Source: DAOTXK01 sp034430555 (lineage in GTDB: Bacteria; Chloroflexota; Anaerolineae; Aggregatilineales; Ch27). Taken from it: DNA of 6,367 nt. Below are positions 1 to 6,367 of this stretch, one piece after another. The notes below the pieces were generated by a model, which did no database searches, had not been told where the DNA came from, and worked only from the letters and a program-made list of their open reading frames with translations. Location: positions 1 through 6,367 of the forward strand of contig DAOUEM010000118.1 in the NCBI GenBank assembly GCA_034430555.1, written 5' to 3'. A program made the translations under genes and the position numbers. Positions within the stretch are counted from its first letter, which is position 1; each line of letters opens with the position of its first letter.

Positions 1-622
1 CAGCGGCGGACGGTTTATCATGGGCATTGGCGCCGGCTGGAAAGAGGACGAATACCGCGCTTACGGCTATCCCTACCCGCGTCCCGGCATCCGCGTGGCT
101 CAGCTTGAGGACACGCTGGCGATCATGACCCGGCTGTGGACGGAGCCGGGCCAGGTCAGCTACCAGGGCGCACACTACCAGATCACCGACGCCTACTGCG
201 AACCGAAGCCCGATCCAGTGCCGCCGATCATCGTGGGCGGCGGCGGACGCAAGACGATGCGCCTGGCTGTCCGCTTCGGCGACGGCTGGAACATCCCCGA
301 CGCCAGCTACGACACCTACCGGGATCGGCTGGCGATTCTGCACGGTCACTGCGAGGAGCTGGGGCGCGACCCGGCCAGCATCCGCAAGGGCTGGTTCGGG
401 CGGCTGGTGGTGGGTCGCACGGAAGCCGAAGCCCGGACACGCGGCGGCAGGTGGATGTCCGACAATGCCTTCGCCGGCACGCCGGATCAGGTGCTGACCG
501 CGATGCAGCGCTTCGTGGCACTCGGCTGTGAGCACTTCATCGTCGAGGTACTGGACATCGACCGGCCGGAAGTGCTGGGCATGGTTCTGGAGGAAGTAGT
601 GGGGCCGCTGCGCGGCGGTTGA
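1..622 (+). CDS. LLM-class (probably F420-dependent) oxidoreductase, 5' truncated by window edge
   Basis: This is the C-terminal part of a luciferase-like monooxygenase-fold flavin/F420 oxidoreductase, a cytoplasmic TIM-barrel enzyme family. The reading frame is open from base 2, and the residues before the first ATG at base 20 (SGGRFI) already match the family, so that ATG is internal. About 206 codons are visible. Usual family length is roughly 290-320 residues, so about 90-110 N-terminal residues lie outside the window. Visible family landmarks are GIGAGW followed by EYRAYGYP, an EPKPDPVPPIIVGGGG segment (the 'NPKP...I.IGGGG' signature of F420-type LLM proteins), RFGDGWN, and the late AGTPDQV motif before the last helices. 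The stop is TGA at 620-622. The next gene converges, with 14 bases between. The substrate cannot be read from the sequence, and FMN rather than F420 as cofactor remains possible. Confidence 0.88.
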   Translation, partial: SGGRFIMGIGAGWKEDEYRAYGYPYPRPGIRVAQLEDTLAIMTRLWTEPGQVSYQGAHYQITDAYCEPKPDPVPPIIVGGGGRKTMRLAVRFGDGWNIPDASYDTYRDRLAILHGHCEELGRDPASIRKGWFGRLVVGRTEAEARTRGGRWMSDNAFAGTPDQVLTAMQRFVALGCEHFIVEVLDIDRPEVLGMVLEEVVGPLRGG

Positions 623-636
623 GCCGGCGTGTGCCT

Positions 637-2925
637 TCAGCCTGAAGAAGATGACTCTCCCGCCGCAGGCACATAATACAGCGTGAAGGCCGCCCAGGGC
701 GGGACATCCGTATAAGGGGTATAGGCCGGCGGCTCCAGGTTAGGGAAGGTATCGGCCAGCACTTCGGGTAAACGTTCGTCGTGCGGCTCGACAAAAAAGG
801 CGTAAGGCCGCCCCGCCGGCAGATCGGCCAGCAGTTCGACGGTCACCTCGCCCGGCGAGATGCTCTGCACCTGCCGGTCGTCGACCAGCAGGGCCAGCAT
901 CCCGGCTGCATAAGCCTCATTCAAGTTGTCCGAGACGAGGAAAGTGAGCGTCTCCTGTGGGAAATCCGCGGCGCGCAGCATGGCGTCGATGATGTCCATG
1001 TTAGGCCGCACCTGACGGTTGTATACGTCCAGGTGCGGGCCAAAGTAATAGGTCACATGCACCACACTGATCAGCGCCACCAGGCCCACCAACACCCACC
1101 GGCGGAAGCGCTCACCCCGCACCGGCCATAAGAGCGGCAGCAGGTATCGGATGCCGACCGCGATGAAAAGCACCAGGGCCGGGAAGATCACCACGTAGCG
1201 GGAGGAAGCGGCGCTGTCCACCAGCAGGCTGTTGCCCAGGGAAGTGCCGATCACCCACAAGATCAGCAGCAGGGGACCGGGCTGCCGCCAGCGGCGCAGG
1301 ACGTACAGCACCCCCAACAGCAGCAGCGGGGCCAATACCGGCAGGACAAGCGGTGTCTCCCCCCCGTAAAACACGCTGTTTTCCGCCCGGTGCACGTAGA
1401 TCAGCAGAGTCGCGGCCAGCCGCACCGATTGTTTCTGCAGCCCTTCCGGCGTAAAGAGCTGCGCCCAGTATTCATCGTTCAGGCCGGCAAGACTGAGCCG
1501 CCCCGCCAGCGGCCACTCGATGCCGACCAGCGTGTAGTAGATCGGAACGGCCACGATCACGGCGGCCAGCGCCGCCAGGATCAAAGCCCGCAGTGGAAGG
1601 CGCGCCCGCACCGGGAGGCGCGGCGGGTGCGGGCGCCAGATCAGCCAGCCAATGCCCAACCAGAACAGGGCTAGCAGCGGAAACAGCAGCCGCCCACCCT
1701 CGTAAAAGTACTGCGTCAGACCCAACATCGCCCCGCCCAGGGCGAAGTACAGGCGGCGGTTGCAACGCAGTCCGGCGGCAAGACCGGCCATCGCCAGCGT
1801 GCCGAACAGCGGATCGGCAATATTGTTCAACCCTATCCGGCTGAAGTGATAATGCGGCGGGAAGGTCACCAGCAGCACCGCCGCCACCAGCGCGGTTTTC
1901 CGGTCGAACAGGTGGCGGGCCAGCACGTACAGCGCCGGGATCGTCAGGGCGCCGATCACCACGCTCAATACCCGAAAACCGGCCAGCCCGCGCCCCAACA
2001 CAGCGATTCCTCCCGCCTGCAAGTAGGGGTATATCCAGGGAAACGGAATCATACCGCCGAAGGGGCGCAGCAGGAGCACCGGCTCGCCTTCCCAGTAAGA
2101 GAAGATCGGCGCGATGAAGTTCAACTCGTCCACCAGCACGCGCACGACCTCACCCAGGCGCCACAGGCGGAACAGCAGCGCCGCCGCCGTGATCGCCAAT
2201 ACGAGTAAAACTTCCCGCCGGTGTTGGCGCGGTAGCGCGCGCGGTAGCGCGCACAGTCGTACCGACCCACCCAGGCCCCAGACCAGCAAACCGATGCCGC
2301 CCACCAGCCCCACGAGCTGGACCTTGGGCGACAAACCCATCAAAAAATCCAGCCCGAACACCTGCCCGTTGGCTTCCGCCAGGATCGCCAGGGTCAGCAC
2401 GCCGAGACCAGCCACCCGCCAGTCCGAGCGCGCCGGACTGAGCGCGGTCGACGTGGGCAGGGGCAGCGCCTCCTGTACCGGCGAGAGTCGCAGGGAAAGG
2501 CTGAGCGACACCCCGCCCAGCGCCAATAACAACAGGCCATTCTGCACGCCCTGCACATAAGCAGGCCAATAGCTGCCATTGACAGGCTGGAAGCTAACCG
2601 TCGCCAAGACCGCTGCCAGGCAGGTCCCGCCGGCCAGCAGACGCGACGTAATCGTCGGGTGCGCGTTTACCCACCGGCGCAGCCACGCCAGGCGACGCCA
2701 GCCACACTGTAAGGCCGGACGCAGCAGGATGCGGGCCCAGAACAGCAGCGAAAACGCCAGCATCCCGGCGAAGAGCGCAACCGAAAACGACTGCGGCAGC
2801 AATAACAGGAAAACCAGCGCGCCGATCAGCACGGCGGCCAGTATTAGCCATCGTCTCAGTTCGGGTGAGTACAGACAGGAGTAACGACTCGGCATGGAGT
2901 TGTTTTTCCAACGCGACAGCGACAT
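637..2925 (-). CDS. GT-C fold (GT39/PMT_2-like) membrane glycosyltransferase, long paralogue (B)
   Basis: A 762-residue polytopic membrane protein resembling family 39 / PMT_2 (RgtA-D-like) glycosyltransferases, which move a sugar from a polyprenyl-phosphate donor to an acceptor on the outer membrane face. Six N-terminal hydrophobic segments (about 27-45, 48-67, 97-112, 127-145, 171-183, 201-218) precede the canonical first helix (about 238-253). That helix is followed by the predicted catalytic Asp266-Glu267 in VRVLVDELNF. Further landmarks are NNIADP (367-372), LGLTQYFYEGGRL (401-413), several later helices, YYFGPHL (626-632) and a mostly soluble tail of about 130 residues with DVPP at 740-743. 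It aligns with the gene just upstream on the same strand (44-base gap) and probably shares its transcript. ATG at 2925 is the first start after an in-frame TAG, but no clear Shine-Dalgarno precedes it. Met11 (ATG at 2895) is an alternative. Donor and acceptor are unknown. Confidence 0.85.
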   Translation of the reverse strand: MSLSRWKNNSMPSRYSCLYSPELRRWLILAAVLIGALVFLLLLPQSFSVALFAGMLAFSLLFWARILLRPALQCGWRRLAWLRRWVNAHPTITSRLLAGGTCLAAVLATVSFQPVNGSYWPAYVQGVQNGLLLLALGGVSLSLSLRLSPVQEALPLPTSTALSPARSDWRVAGLGVLTLAILAEANGQVFGLDFLMGLSPKVQLVGLVGGIGLLVWGLGGSVRLCALPRALPRQHRREVLLVLAITAAALLFRLWRLGEVVRVLVDELNFIAPIFSYWEGEPVLLLRPFGGMIPFPWIYPYLQAGGIAVLGRGLAGFRVLSVVIGALTIPALYVLARHLFDRKTALVAAVLLVTFPPHYHFSRIGLNNIADPLFGTLAMAGLAAGLRCNRRLYFALGGAMLGLTQYFYEGGRLLFPLLALFWLGIGWLIWRPHPPRLPVRARLPLRALILAALAAVIVAVPIYYTLVGIEWPLAGRLSLAGLNDEYWAQLFTPEGLQKQSVRLAATLLIYVHRAENSVFYGGETPLVLPVLAPLLLLGVLYVLRRWRQPGPLLLILWVIGTSLGNSLLVDSAASSRYVVIFPALVLFIAVGIRYLLPLLWPVRGERFRRWVLVGLVALISVVHVTYYFGPHLDVYNRQVRPNMDIIDAMLRAADFPQETLTFLVSDNLNEAYAAGMLALLVDDRQVQSISPGEVTVELLADLPAGRPYAFFVEPHDERLPEVLADTFPNLEPPAYTPYTDVPPWAAFTLYYVPAAGESSSSG
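2227..2250. repeat. Perfect 12-bp tandem duplication inside GT-C paralogue B
   Basis: GCGCGGTAGCGC occurs twice in direct succession. On the coding (minus) strand it gives an in-frame repeat, Ala-Leu-Pro-Arg twice (residues 226-233), in the loop before the canonical first GT-C helix. The other paralogue lacks it, and its loop is about five residues shorter. Confidence 0.8.
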
Positions 2926-2969
2926 ATGCTGCCGGCCAGCCTAACACAGCCTGTTGGCCCGTGCCAGCG

Positions 2970-4961
2970 TCAGGGCGTTTCGCCCAGGCAGCAGGGCGCG
3001 TAATAGAGCACGAAGGCCTTCTCCGGGGGTACATCAGCATTGGTCGTGACCTGCGGCGGCAGACATGTAAATCGCGCCCGCAGGACCTCCAGCGATAACC
3101 GGTCATCCGGCTCCAGGAAAAAGACGTGATCGACGTCTGTGGGGAAGGCCGCCCCAACTCCCCGCGCCAATTCCTGCGGCGCGACGACATCCACTACCAG
3201 GCCATCGGCGAAATAAGCCGCCAGGTCCCGCGCATAACTGTCCGAAAACACCTGTGTGCTGACCAGGTGAACGTGCGTGCCGGGCCGGTACCCGATTACC
3301 CGCAGCAGGGCATCATGCCCGTCCATGCGATCCCGCACCTGCACGTTAAACAGCGCCAGGTGCGGCCCGAAGTAATAGCCCACCTGGACCACCGCCAGCG
3401 CCGCGACCACCAACCCGATCAGCGCGCGCCGGGCGGGCCATCCCGCCGGCCATACAGCCCGGATCAGCCCCTGCACCCCCAGCGCCGCCAGCATCACATA
3501 CAGCGGAAAAGCGATCACGTACCGGGTCGCCAGCGTACTCTTGGCCAGCAGGCTGTTACCCAGGATGGTCAGCAGCAGCCACAGGGACAGCAGCAGCGAT
3601 CCCGGCGAGCGCCAGCGGCGCGCCAGTACGAATAATCCCCCAAACACCGGCAACGCCATCACCGGCAGCAGGAGCGCCCATTCGCCCAGGTAAAAACCGC
3701 TGCTATCCACCAGGTGAAACGGCGCGACCAGCGCGTCTACCAGGTGATCGCCGTAGGGCTTGATCAGCCCATCCTCGGCCAGGCGAGACCAGAAATCCGC
3801 GTGCAGGCCGACCTGGTCAAAACGCGGCGTGAGCGAAGCCCCCAGGCCGAGCAGCGTATAATAAAGTGGGGCGGCCACTGCCAGCGCCGTCATCAGCGTC
3901 ATCAGTAACCCCGGCAGGTGCCGCCAGGGCCGCCACAGCAGCACAATAATCCCCAACCACAGGACGACCAGCATTGGGTAAACCAGCCGCCCGCCCTCGT
4001 AGAAGTACTGCGTCAGCCCCAGCGCGGCCCCGGCCAGGGCGTAGTCCAGGCGGCGGTTGGTGCGCAGTCCACGCGCCAGGAAAGCCAACGCCAACACGCC
4101 AAACAACGGATCGGCGATGTTGTTGATCCCCAGGCGGCTGAAGTGCAGGTGCGGCGGGAAGACGGCCAGCAGCGCGGCGGCCAGCCAGGCCGTCTGCCGG
4201 TCGAAGGACTCGCGAGCCAGCAGGTAAAGCGCCGGGATGGTGAACGTCCCCAGCAGGACGCTGACCGCCCGCAGACCGGCGAAGTTATGCCCCAGCAGGT
4301 CGACCGTCCAGGTTTGCAGGTAGGGGTAAAGGCGTGGGAAGGTGACGATGTAGTTCATTGGCTCCAGCAGCCGGAGGCGCTCCGGTCCTTCGAACAGGTC
4401 CACCACGCTGGCAAAATTCAGCTCATCCACGAAAACCCGCACCGTGTCGTCGAGCCGCCAGGCGCGCAGCAGCAGGGCCGCACCCGTCAGCGCCAGCACA
4501 AGCAGCGCTTCCCGCCGATCCGGCCACGACCACGTGCGCCACTGCGGCCTGCCCAGACCCACCACCACCAGCGTCACCCCGCCGACCAGCAGCACAAACT
4601 GGACGTGGTGTGAAACACCGCTCAGCAGCGTGCCGAAGATCAGGCCGTTCGCCTCCGCCAGGAGGGCCAGCATGATCGCACCAGCGGCAAACAACGACCA
4701 GTAAATAGGATGATTCTCCGGCGACCCGCCCGCCGGTTTGGGCAGCGATTCCTGCTCACCGCCGCGCTGGTCCAGGAGCAGCATGACTCCACCCACAGCC
4801 ACCAGCACCAGCCCGGCGACCAGCCCGGCAGGATCGCCGCGCGCGCGCTGACCGTCTCGCGGCTGGACGAACCAGACACCCAGCGCCATCAGGGCCAGCG
4901 CGCCGAACCGCAGCCAGCGCCGGGCCGGTGTGATGCTGTCGGTCATACTGCTGGATTTCAT
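2970..4961 (-). CDS. GT-C fold (GT39/PMT_2-like) membrane glycosyltransferase, short paralogue (A)
   Basis: A 663-residue integral membrane protein of the same GT39/PMT_2-like type as its downstream neighbour. Four hydrophobic segments (about 14-33, 46-63, 88-104, 120-137) precede the canonical first helix (about 152-167). The predicted catalytic Asp179-Glu180 follows in VRVFVDELNF. Then come NNIADP (280-285), LGLTQYFYEGGRL (314-326), later helices, YYFGPHL (529-535) and a tail of about 128 residues with DVPP at 643-646. The expected reaction is transfer of a sugar from a lipid-phosphate donor at the outer membrane face; this follows from the family, and the substrate is unknown. An in-frame TGA (4977-4979) lies just upstream, leaving only TTG at 4964 or ATG at 4961 as the first starts. 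The purine-rich GAGGGTGG before them suits either, and ATG is chosen. It is the first gene of the minus-strand pair and faces the divergent glycosyltransferase at 5201. Confidence 0.86.
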   Translation of the reverse strand: MKSSSMTDSITPARRWLRFGALALMALGVWFVQPRDGQRARGDPAGLVAGLVLVAVGGVMLLLDQRGGEQESLPKPAGGSPENHPIYWSLFAAGAIMLALLAEANGLIFGTLLSGVSHHVQFVLLVGGVTLVVVGLGRPQWRTWSWPDRREALLVLALTGAALLLRAWRLDDTVRVFVDELNFASVVDLFEGPERLRLLEPMNYIVTFPRLYPYLQTWTVDLLGHNFAGLRAVSVLLGTFTIPALYLLARESFDRQTAWLAAALLAVFPPHLHFSRLGINNIADPLFGVLALAFLARGLRTNRRLDYALAGAALGLTQYFYEGGRLVYPMLVVLWLGIIVLLWRPWRHLPGLLMTLMTALAVAAPLYYTLLGLGASLTPRFDQVGLHADFWSRLAEDGLIKPYGDHLVDALVAPFHLVDSSGFYLGEWALLLPVMALPVFGGLFVLARRWRSPGSLLLSLWLLLTILGNSLLAKSTLATRYVIAFPLYVMLAALGVQGLIRAVWPAGWPARRALIGLVVAALAVVQVGYYFGPHLALFNVQVRDRMDGHDALLRVIGYRPGTHVHLVSTQVFSDSYARDLAAYFADGLVVDVVAPQELARGVGAAFPTDVDHVFFLEPDDRLSLEVLRARFTCLPPQVTTNADVPPEKAFVLYYAPCCLGETP

Positions 4962-4970
4962 CAAGGCAAA

Positions 4971-4978
4971 CCACCCTC
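4971..4978 (-). promoter_or_regulatory. Ribosome-binding site candidate for GT-C paralogue A
   Basis: On the minus strand this reads GAGGGTGG. GGTGG ends 9 bases before the ATG at 4961 and 6 bases before the TTG at 4964, so it supports a start here but does not decide between the two adjacent codons. Confidence 0.4.
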
Positions 4979-5003
4979 ACGCCGATCCCCCGGCCAGCAG
5001 GCT

Positions 5004-5009
5004 ATCATA
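5004..5009 (-). promoter_or_regulatory. Candidate -10 box for the GT-C gene pair
   Basis: Read on the minus strand this is TATGAT, five of six matches to the sigma-70 -10 consensus. It sits about 42 bases before the ATG at 4961, giving a leader of some 30-35 bases. No good -35 hexamer is found at 16-18 bases spacing, so this is only a candidate. Confidence 0.25.
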
Positions 5010-5067
5010 ACCGGGGCAAAAACGCCACATTTGTTATTAAGGCGTGTTTCTACTAACGAAGCGCCGT

Positions 5068-5073
5068 TACAAT
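5068..5073 (+). promoter_or_regulatory. Candidate -10 box for the MGDG-synthase-type gene
   Basis: TACAAT matches the sigma-70 -10 consensus at five of six positions. The -35 position at 17 bases spacing (TGTTTC, 5045-5050) is poor. If used, it would give a leader of about 120 bases containing the 5093-5109 hairpin. A weaker alternative is TAAGAT at 5161-5166, nearer the start codon, also without a good -35. Confidence 0.22.
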
Positions 5074-5092
5074 CCGGCATAGAGCGCGCCGA

Positions 5093-5109
5093 GCCTGGCC
5101 CGTCCAGGC
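5093..5109 (+). repeat. Perfect 6-bp inverted repeat (hairpin) upstream of the MGDG-synthase-type gene
   Basis: GCCTGG - CCCGT - CCAGGC: a perfect six-base stem with a five-base loop. A second CCAGGC at 5112-5117 could pair with the same left arm instead. No T-run follows, so it is not a standard intrinsic terminator. It could be an operator or a leader hairpin, or chance in GC-rich DNA. Confidence 0.4.
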
Positions 5110-5183
5110 CGCCAGGCGTCAACCCCGACGGCGCATCTAGTGATTGGAACCGTATCATGGTAAGATGTGACACACATTCAACC

Positions 5184-5189
5184 AGAAGG
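5184..5189 (+). promoter_or_regulatory. Ribosome-binding site candidate for the MGDG-synthase-type gene
   Basis: AGAAGG lies 11 bases before ATG 5201. Together with the in-frame TGA at 5168-5170 it fixes this start, because no other ATG, GTG or TTG codon lies in frame between them. Confidence 0.5.
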
Positions 5190-5200
5190 CGACGTTTCAC

Positions 5201-6367
5201 ATGAAGCGAGTGATCTTTCTGATGTCCGATACCGGCGGTGGGCACCGCGCCGCCGGACGGGCCATCGAAGCGGCCCTGGCGCTGCGTTACCCGGAGGTAT
5301 TTGAGACGTTCTACGTGGACGTTTTCCGCGAGTATACGCCGCCGCCGATGAAGTACGCGCCGGAGATTTACCCGATGTGGGTCAAACATAGCCTGACGAC
5401 CTACGGCTGGTACTTCTGGTTTTTTGACCAGGTGATGCAGCTCCCCCTGGTGCGCAACACGCTGCCGATGCTGATCGCGGAAGACCGGGTCAAAAAAATG
5501 GTGACGGACTATCAGCCGGACATCATCGTGGTGCTGCACGGCGCCTTTTCACGTTTTGTAGTGGCGGCTCGCAGCAAGCTAAAGCTGAACATTCCCATCG
5601 TGACCGTGATCACCGACCTCGCTAAGCCCCACGTGGCCTGGTATCACCCCGGCGTGGACCGCTGCCTGGTGCCTTGTGAGGCGGCTTATACCCGTGGCAT
5701 CAAGTTAGGGGTACCGGCCAGCAAGATGCGCCTGGTCGGGCACCCGGCTCATCCCAAGTTTGCCATGTATCAGGGCAGCAAGCGCGAGGCCCGGCGCACG
5801 CTGAACTGGGCGCCCGACGTCCCAGCTGTCATGCTGTTGGGCGGCGGTGACGGCATGGGCCTCATGGACGAGATCGCGGCGGCCATCAACGCCCAGGCGC
5901 TGGACGCCCAACTGGCCGTCATCTGCGGACGCAACGAAACCCTGCGGAAGAACATGCAGGCCGTCTCCTGGAACCAGCAAACCTACGTATACAGCTTCGT
6001 CACCAACATCGAAATCATGATGCGCGCCGCCGACGTGCTGATCACCAAGGCCGGCCCGGGTACCATCGCGGAAGCCGCCATCAGCGGCCTGCCCATGATT
6101 CTGTCCGGCGCGATTCCTTTTCAAGAAAGCCCCAACATCGATTTTGTGGTCCGTAATGGCGCCGGCGTTTACGAGCCAACGCCGGAAGGTATCGCCGCCG
6201 CCCTGGCGACGCTGCTCACATCCGGCAAAGACACCCTGGCCAGCCTGGCGGAAAATGTGGGTAAGATCGCTTATCCGGCTGCCACCTTCGACATCGCCGA
6301 TGAAATCGCCACCTCCTGCAACCTGAGCAAATCGGACTGGCAGCGCCGGCAAAGCCCCACCCAGGAG
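5201..6367 (+). CDS. MGDG-synthase-type (GT28) glycolipid glycosyltransferase, 3' truncated by window edge
   Basis: 389 codons are visible without a stop. The protein resembles monogalactosyldiacylglycerol synthases and processive diacylglycerol glucosyltransferases: GT-B fold enzymes on the cytoplasmic membrane face that add galactose or glucose from UDP-sugar to diacylglycerol. An N-terminal MGDG_synth-like domain (about 12-180) carries SDTGGGH (9-15), HGAFSRF (113-119), TDLAKPHVAWYHPGVDR (138-154) and GHPAHPKF (180-187). The donor-binding half carries LLGGGDGMG (212-220), CGRNE (242-246), FVTN (266-269), TKAGPGTIAEA (282-292) and SGAIPFQESPN (302-312), the counterpart of the family's GQE..N donor loop. 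ATG at 5201 is the first start after an in-frame TGA (5168-5170) and has AGAAGG 11 bases upstream. Bacterial members are near 380-400 residues, so only a short tail is probably missing. The sequence does not distinguish UDP-Gal from UDP-Glc, or MGDG from another acceptor. Confidence 0.9.
   Translation, partial: MKRVIFLMSDTGGGHRAAGRAIEAALALRYPEVFETFYVDVFREYTPPPMKYAPEIYPMWVKHSLTTYGWYFWFFDQVMQLPLVRNTLPMLIAEDRVKKMVTDYQPDIIVVLHGAFSRFVVAARSKLKLNIPIVTVITDLAKPHVAWYHPGVDRCLVPCEAAYTRGIKLGVPASKMRLVGHPAHPKFAMYQGSKREARRTLNWAPDVPAVMLLGGGDGMGLMDEIAAAINAQALDAQLAVICGRNETLRKNMQAVSWNQQTYVYSFVTNIEIMMRAADVLITKAGPGTIAEAAISGLPMILSGAIPFQESPNIDFVVRNGAGVYEPTPEGIAAALATLLTSGKDTLASLAENVGKIAYPAATFDIADEIATSCNLSKSDWQRRQSPTQE

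Larger units (their letters stand above)
4962..5200. other. Divergent intergenic region between the GT-C pair and the MGDG-synthase-type gene
   Basis: About 240 bases without a convincing gene. The long minus-strand frame crossing it continues antisense into the conserved 5' part of the gene at 5201 and is treated as a shadow. The centre (about 5027-5060) is clearly AT-richer than the flanks, as expected where divergent promoters lie. It must hold the start signals for both transcription units unless the GT-C pair is read from further away. It also contains a compact hairpin at 5093-5109 and a short inverted repeat at 5022-5045. I see no tRNA or recognisable riboswitch. Confidence 0.7.

Noticed and set aside
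604..616. GCCGC-TGC-GCGGC hairpin at the end of the oxidoreductase gene as a terminator between the convergent genes.
   Set aside because: It lies before the stop codon, has only five pairs, and no T-run follows on either strand. Such stems are common in GC-rich coding DNA.
20..622. A complete 200-residue oxidoreductase starting at the ATG at base 20.
   Set aside because: The six residues before it are in frame and match the family (SGGRF before the GxGAGW motif), and a 200-residue LLM enzyme would lack about a third of the barrel. The gene is cut by the window edge.
2934..2960. GGCCA...TGGCC inverted repeat between the two GT-C genes as a terminator or processing site.
   Set aside because: Only five pairs with a long loop and no T-run. 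It does not argue against co-transcription.
2594..3190. A 198-residue minus-strand frame bridging the gap between the two GT-C genes.
   Set aside because: It overlaps the 3' end of A and the 5' end of B in another frame. Both real genes are well supported there, and this frame is Arg/Ser-rich and motif-free.
3918..4613. A 231-residue plus-strand frame rich in Gln, Arg and Pro opposite GT-C paralogue A.
   Set aside because: It lies antisense to a clear conserved membrane protein. Its composition is what the complement of Leu/Ala/Trp-rich GC-rich coding sequence gives, and it has no recognisable motif.
4961..5539. A 192-residue minus-strand frame across the divergent intergenic region.
   Set aside because: More than half is antisense to the conserved N-terminal domain of the gene at 5201. 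Its His/Arg/Gln-rich composition and lack of motifs mark it as a shadow.
5705..6352. A 215-residue minus-strand frame near the window end.
   Set aside because: It is fully antisense to the donor-binding domain of the MGDG-synthase-type gene, whose motifs are intact.

Overview
This is a GC-rich window. It holds four protein genes, two of them cut by the window edges. No RNA genes, insertion sequences, CRISPR arrays or phage genes were seen. The gene mix fits a Chloroflexota bacterium, probably Anaerolineae-like: an F420-type luciferase-like monooxygenase, very hydrophobic family-39-type glycosyltransferases with a long N-terminus, and an MGDG-synthase-type glycosyltransferase. That placement rests on recognising protein style, not on a search, and is moderate at best.

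Layout. Bases 1-622 (+) are the C-terminal two thirds of an LLM-class, probably F420-dependent, oxidoreductase. After a 14-base convergent gap come two minus-strand genes, read right to left: a polytopic GT-C (GT39/PMT_2-like) glycosyltransferase at 4961-2970, then, 44 bases downstream, a longer paralogue at 2925-637. They align over nearly their whole length, so they are a tandem duplicate pair and probably one operon. A divergent intergenic region of about 240 bases (4962-5200) separates them from a plus-strand gene at 5201 that runs off the window end. That gene encodes a GT28/MGDG-synthase-type glycosyltransferase (389 codons visible, no stop).

How the genes may work together. The GT28-type enzyme would use a nucleotide sugar on the cytoplasmic membrane face to make a glycolipid such as glycosyl-diacylglycerol. 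The two GT-C proteins would use polyprenyl-phosphate sugars on the outer face to modify a lipid, glycan or protein. A shared role in cell-envelope glycoconjugates is plausible from the divergent arrangement but unproven. The oxidoreductase looks like an unrelated neighbour.

The most notable signal is in the GT-C pair. Both place the predicted catalytic Asp-Glu loop unusually far into the protein, behind an extra four-helix (first copy) or six-helix (second copy) membrane module with a shared LAEANG motif. Both also end in a conserved C-terminal domain of about 130 residues that I cannot assign. The rest of the window looks like ordinary chromosomal sequence.
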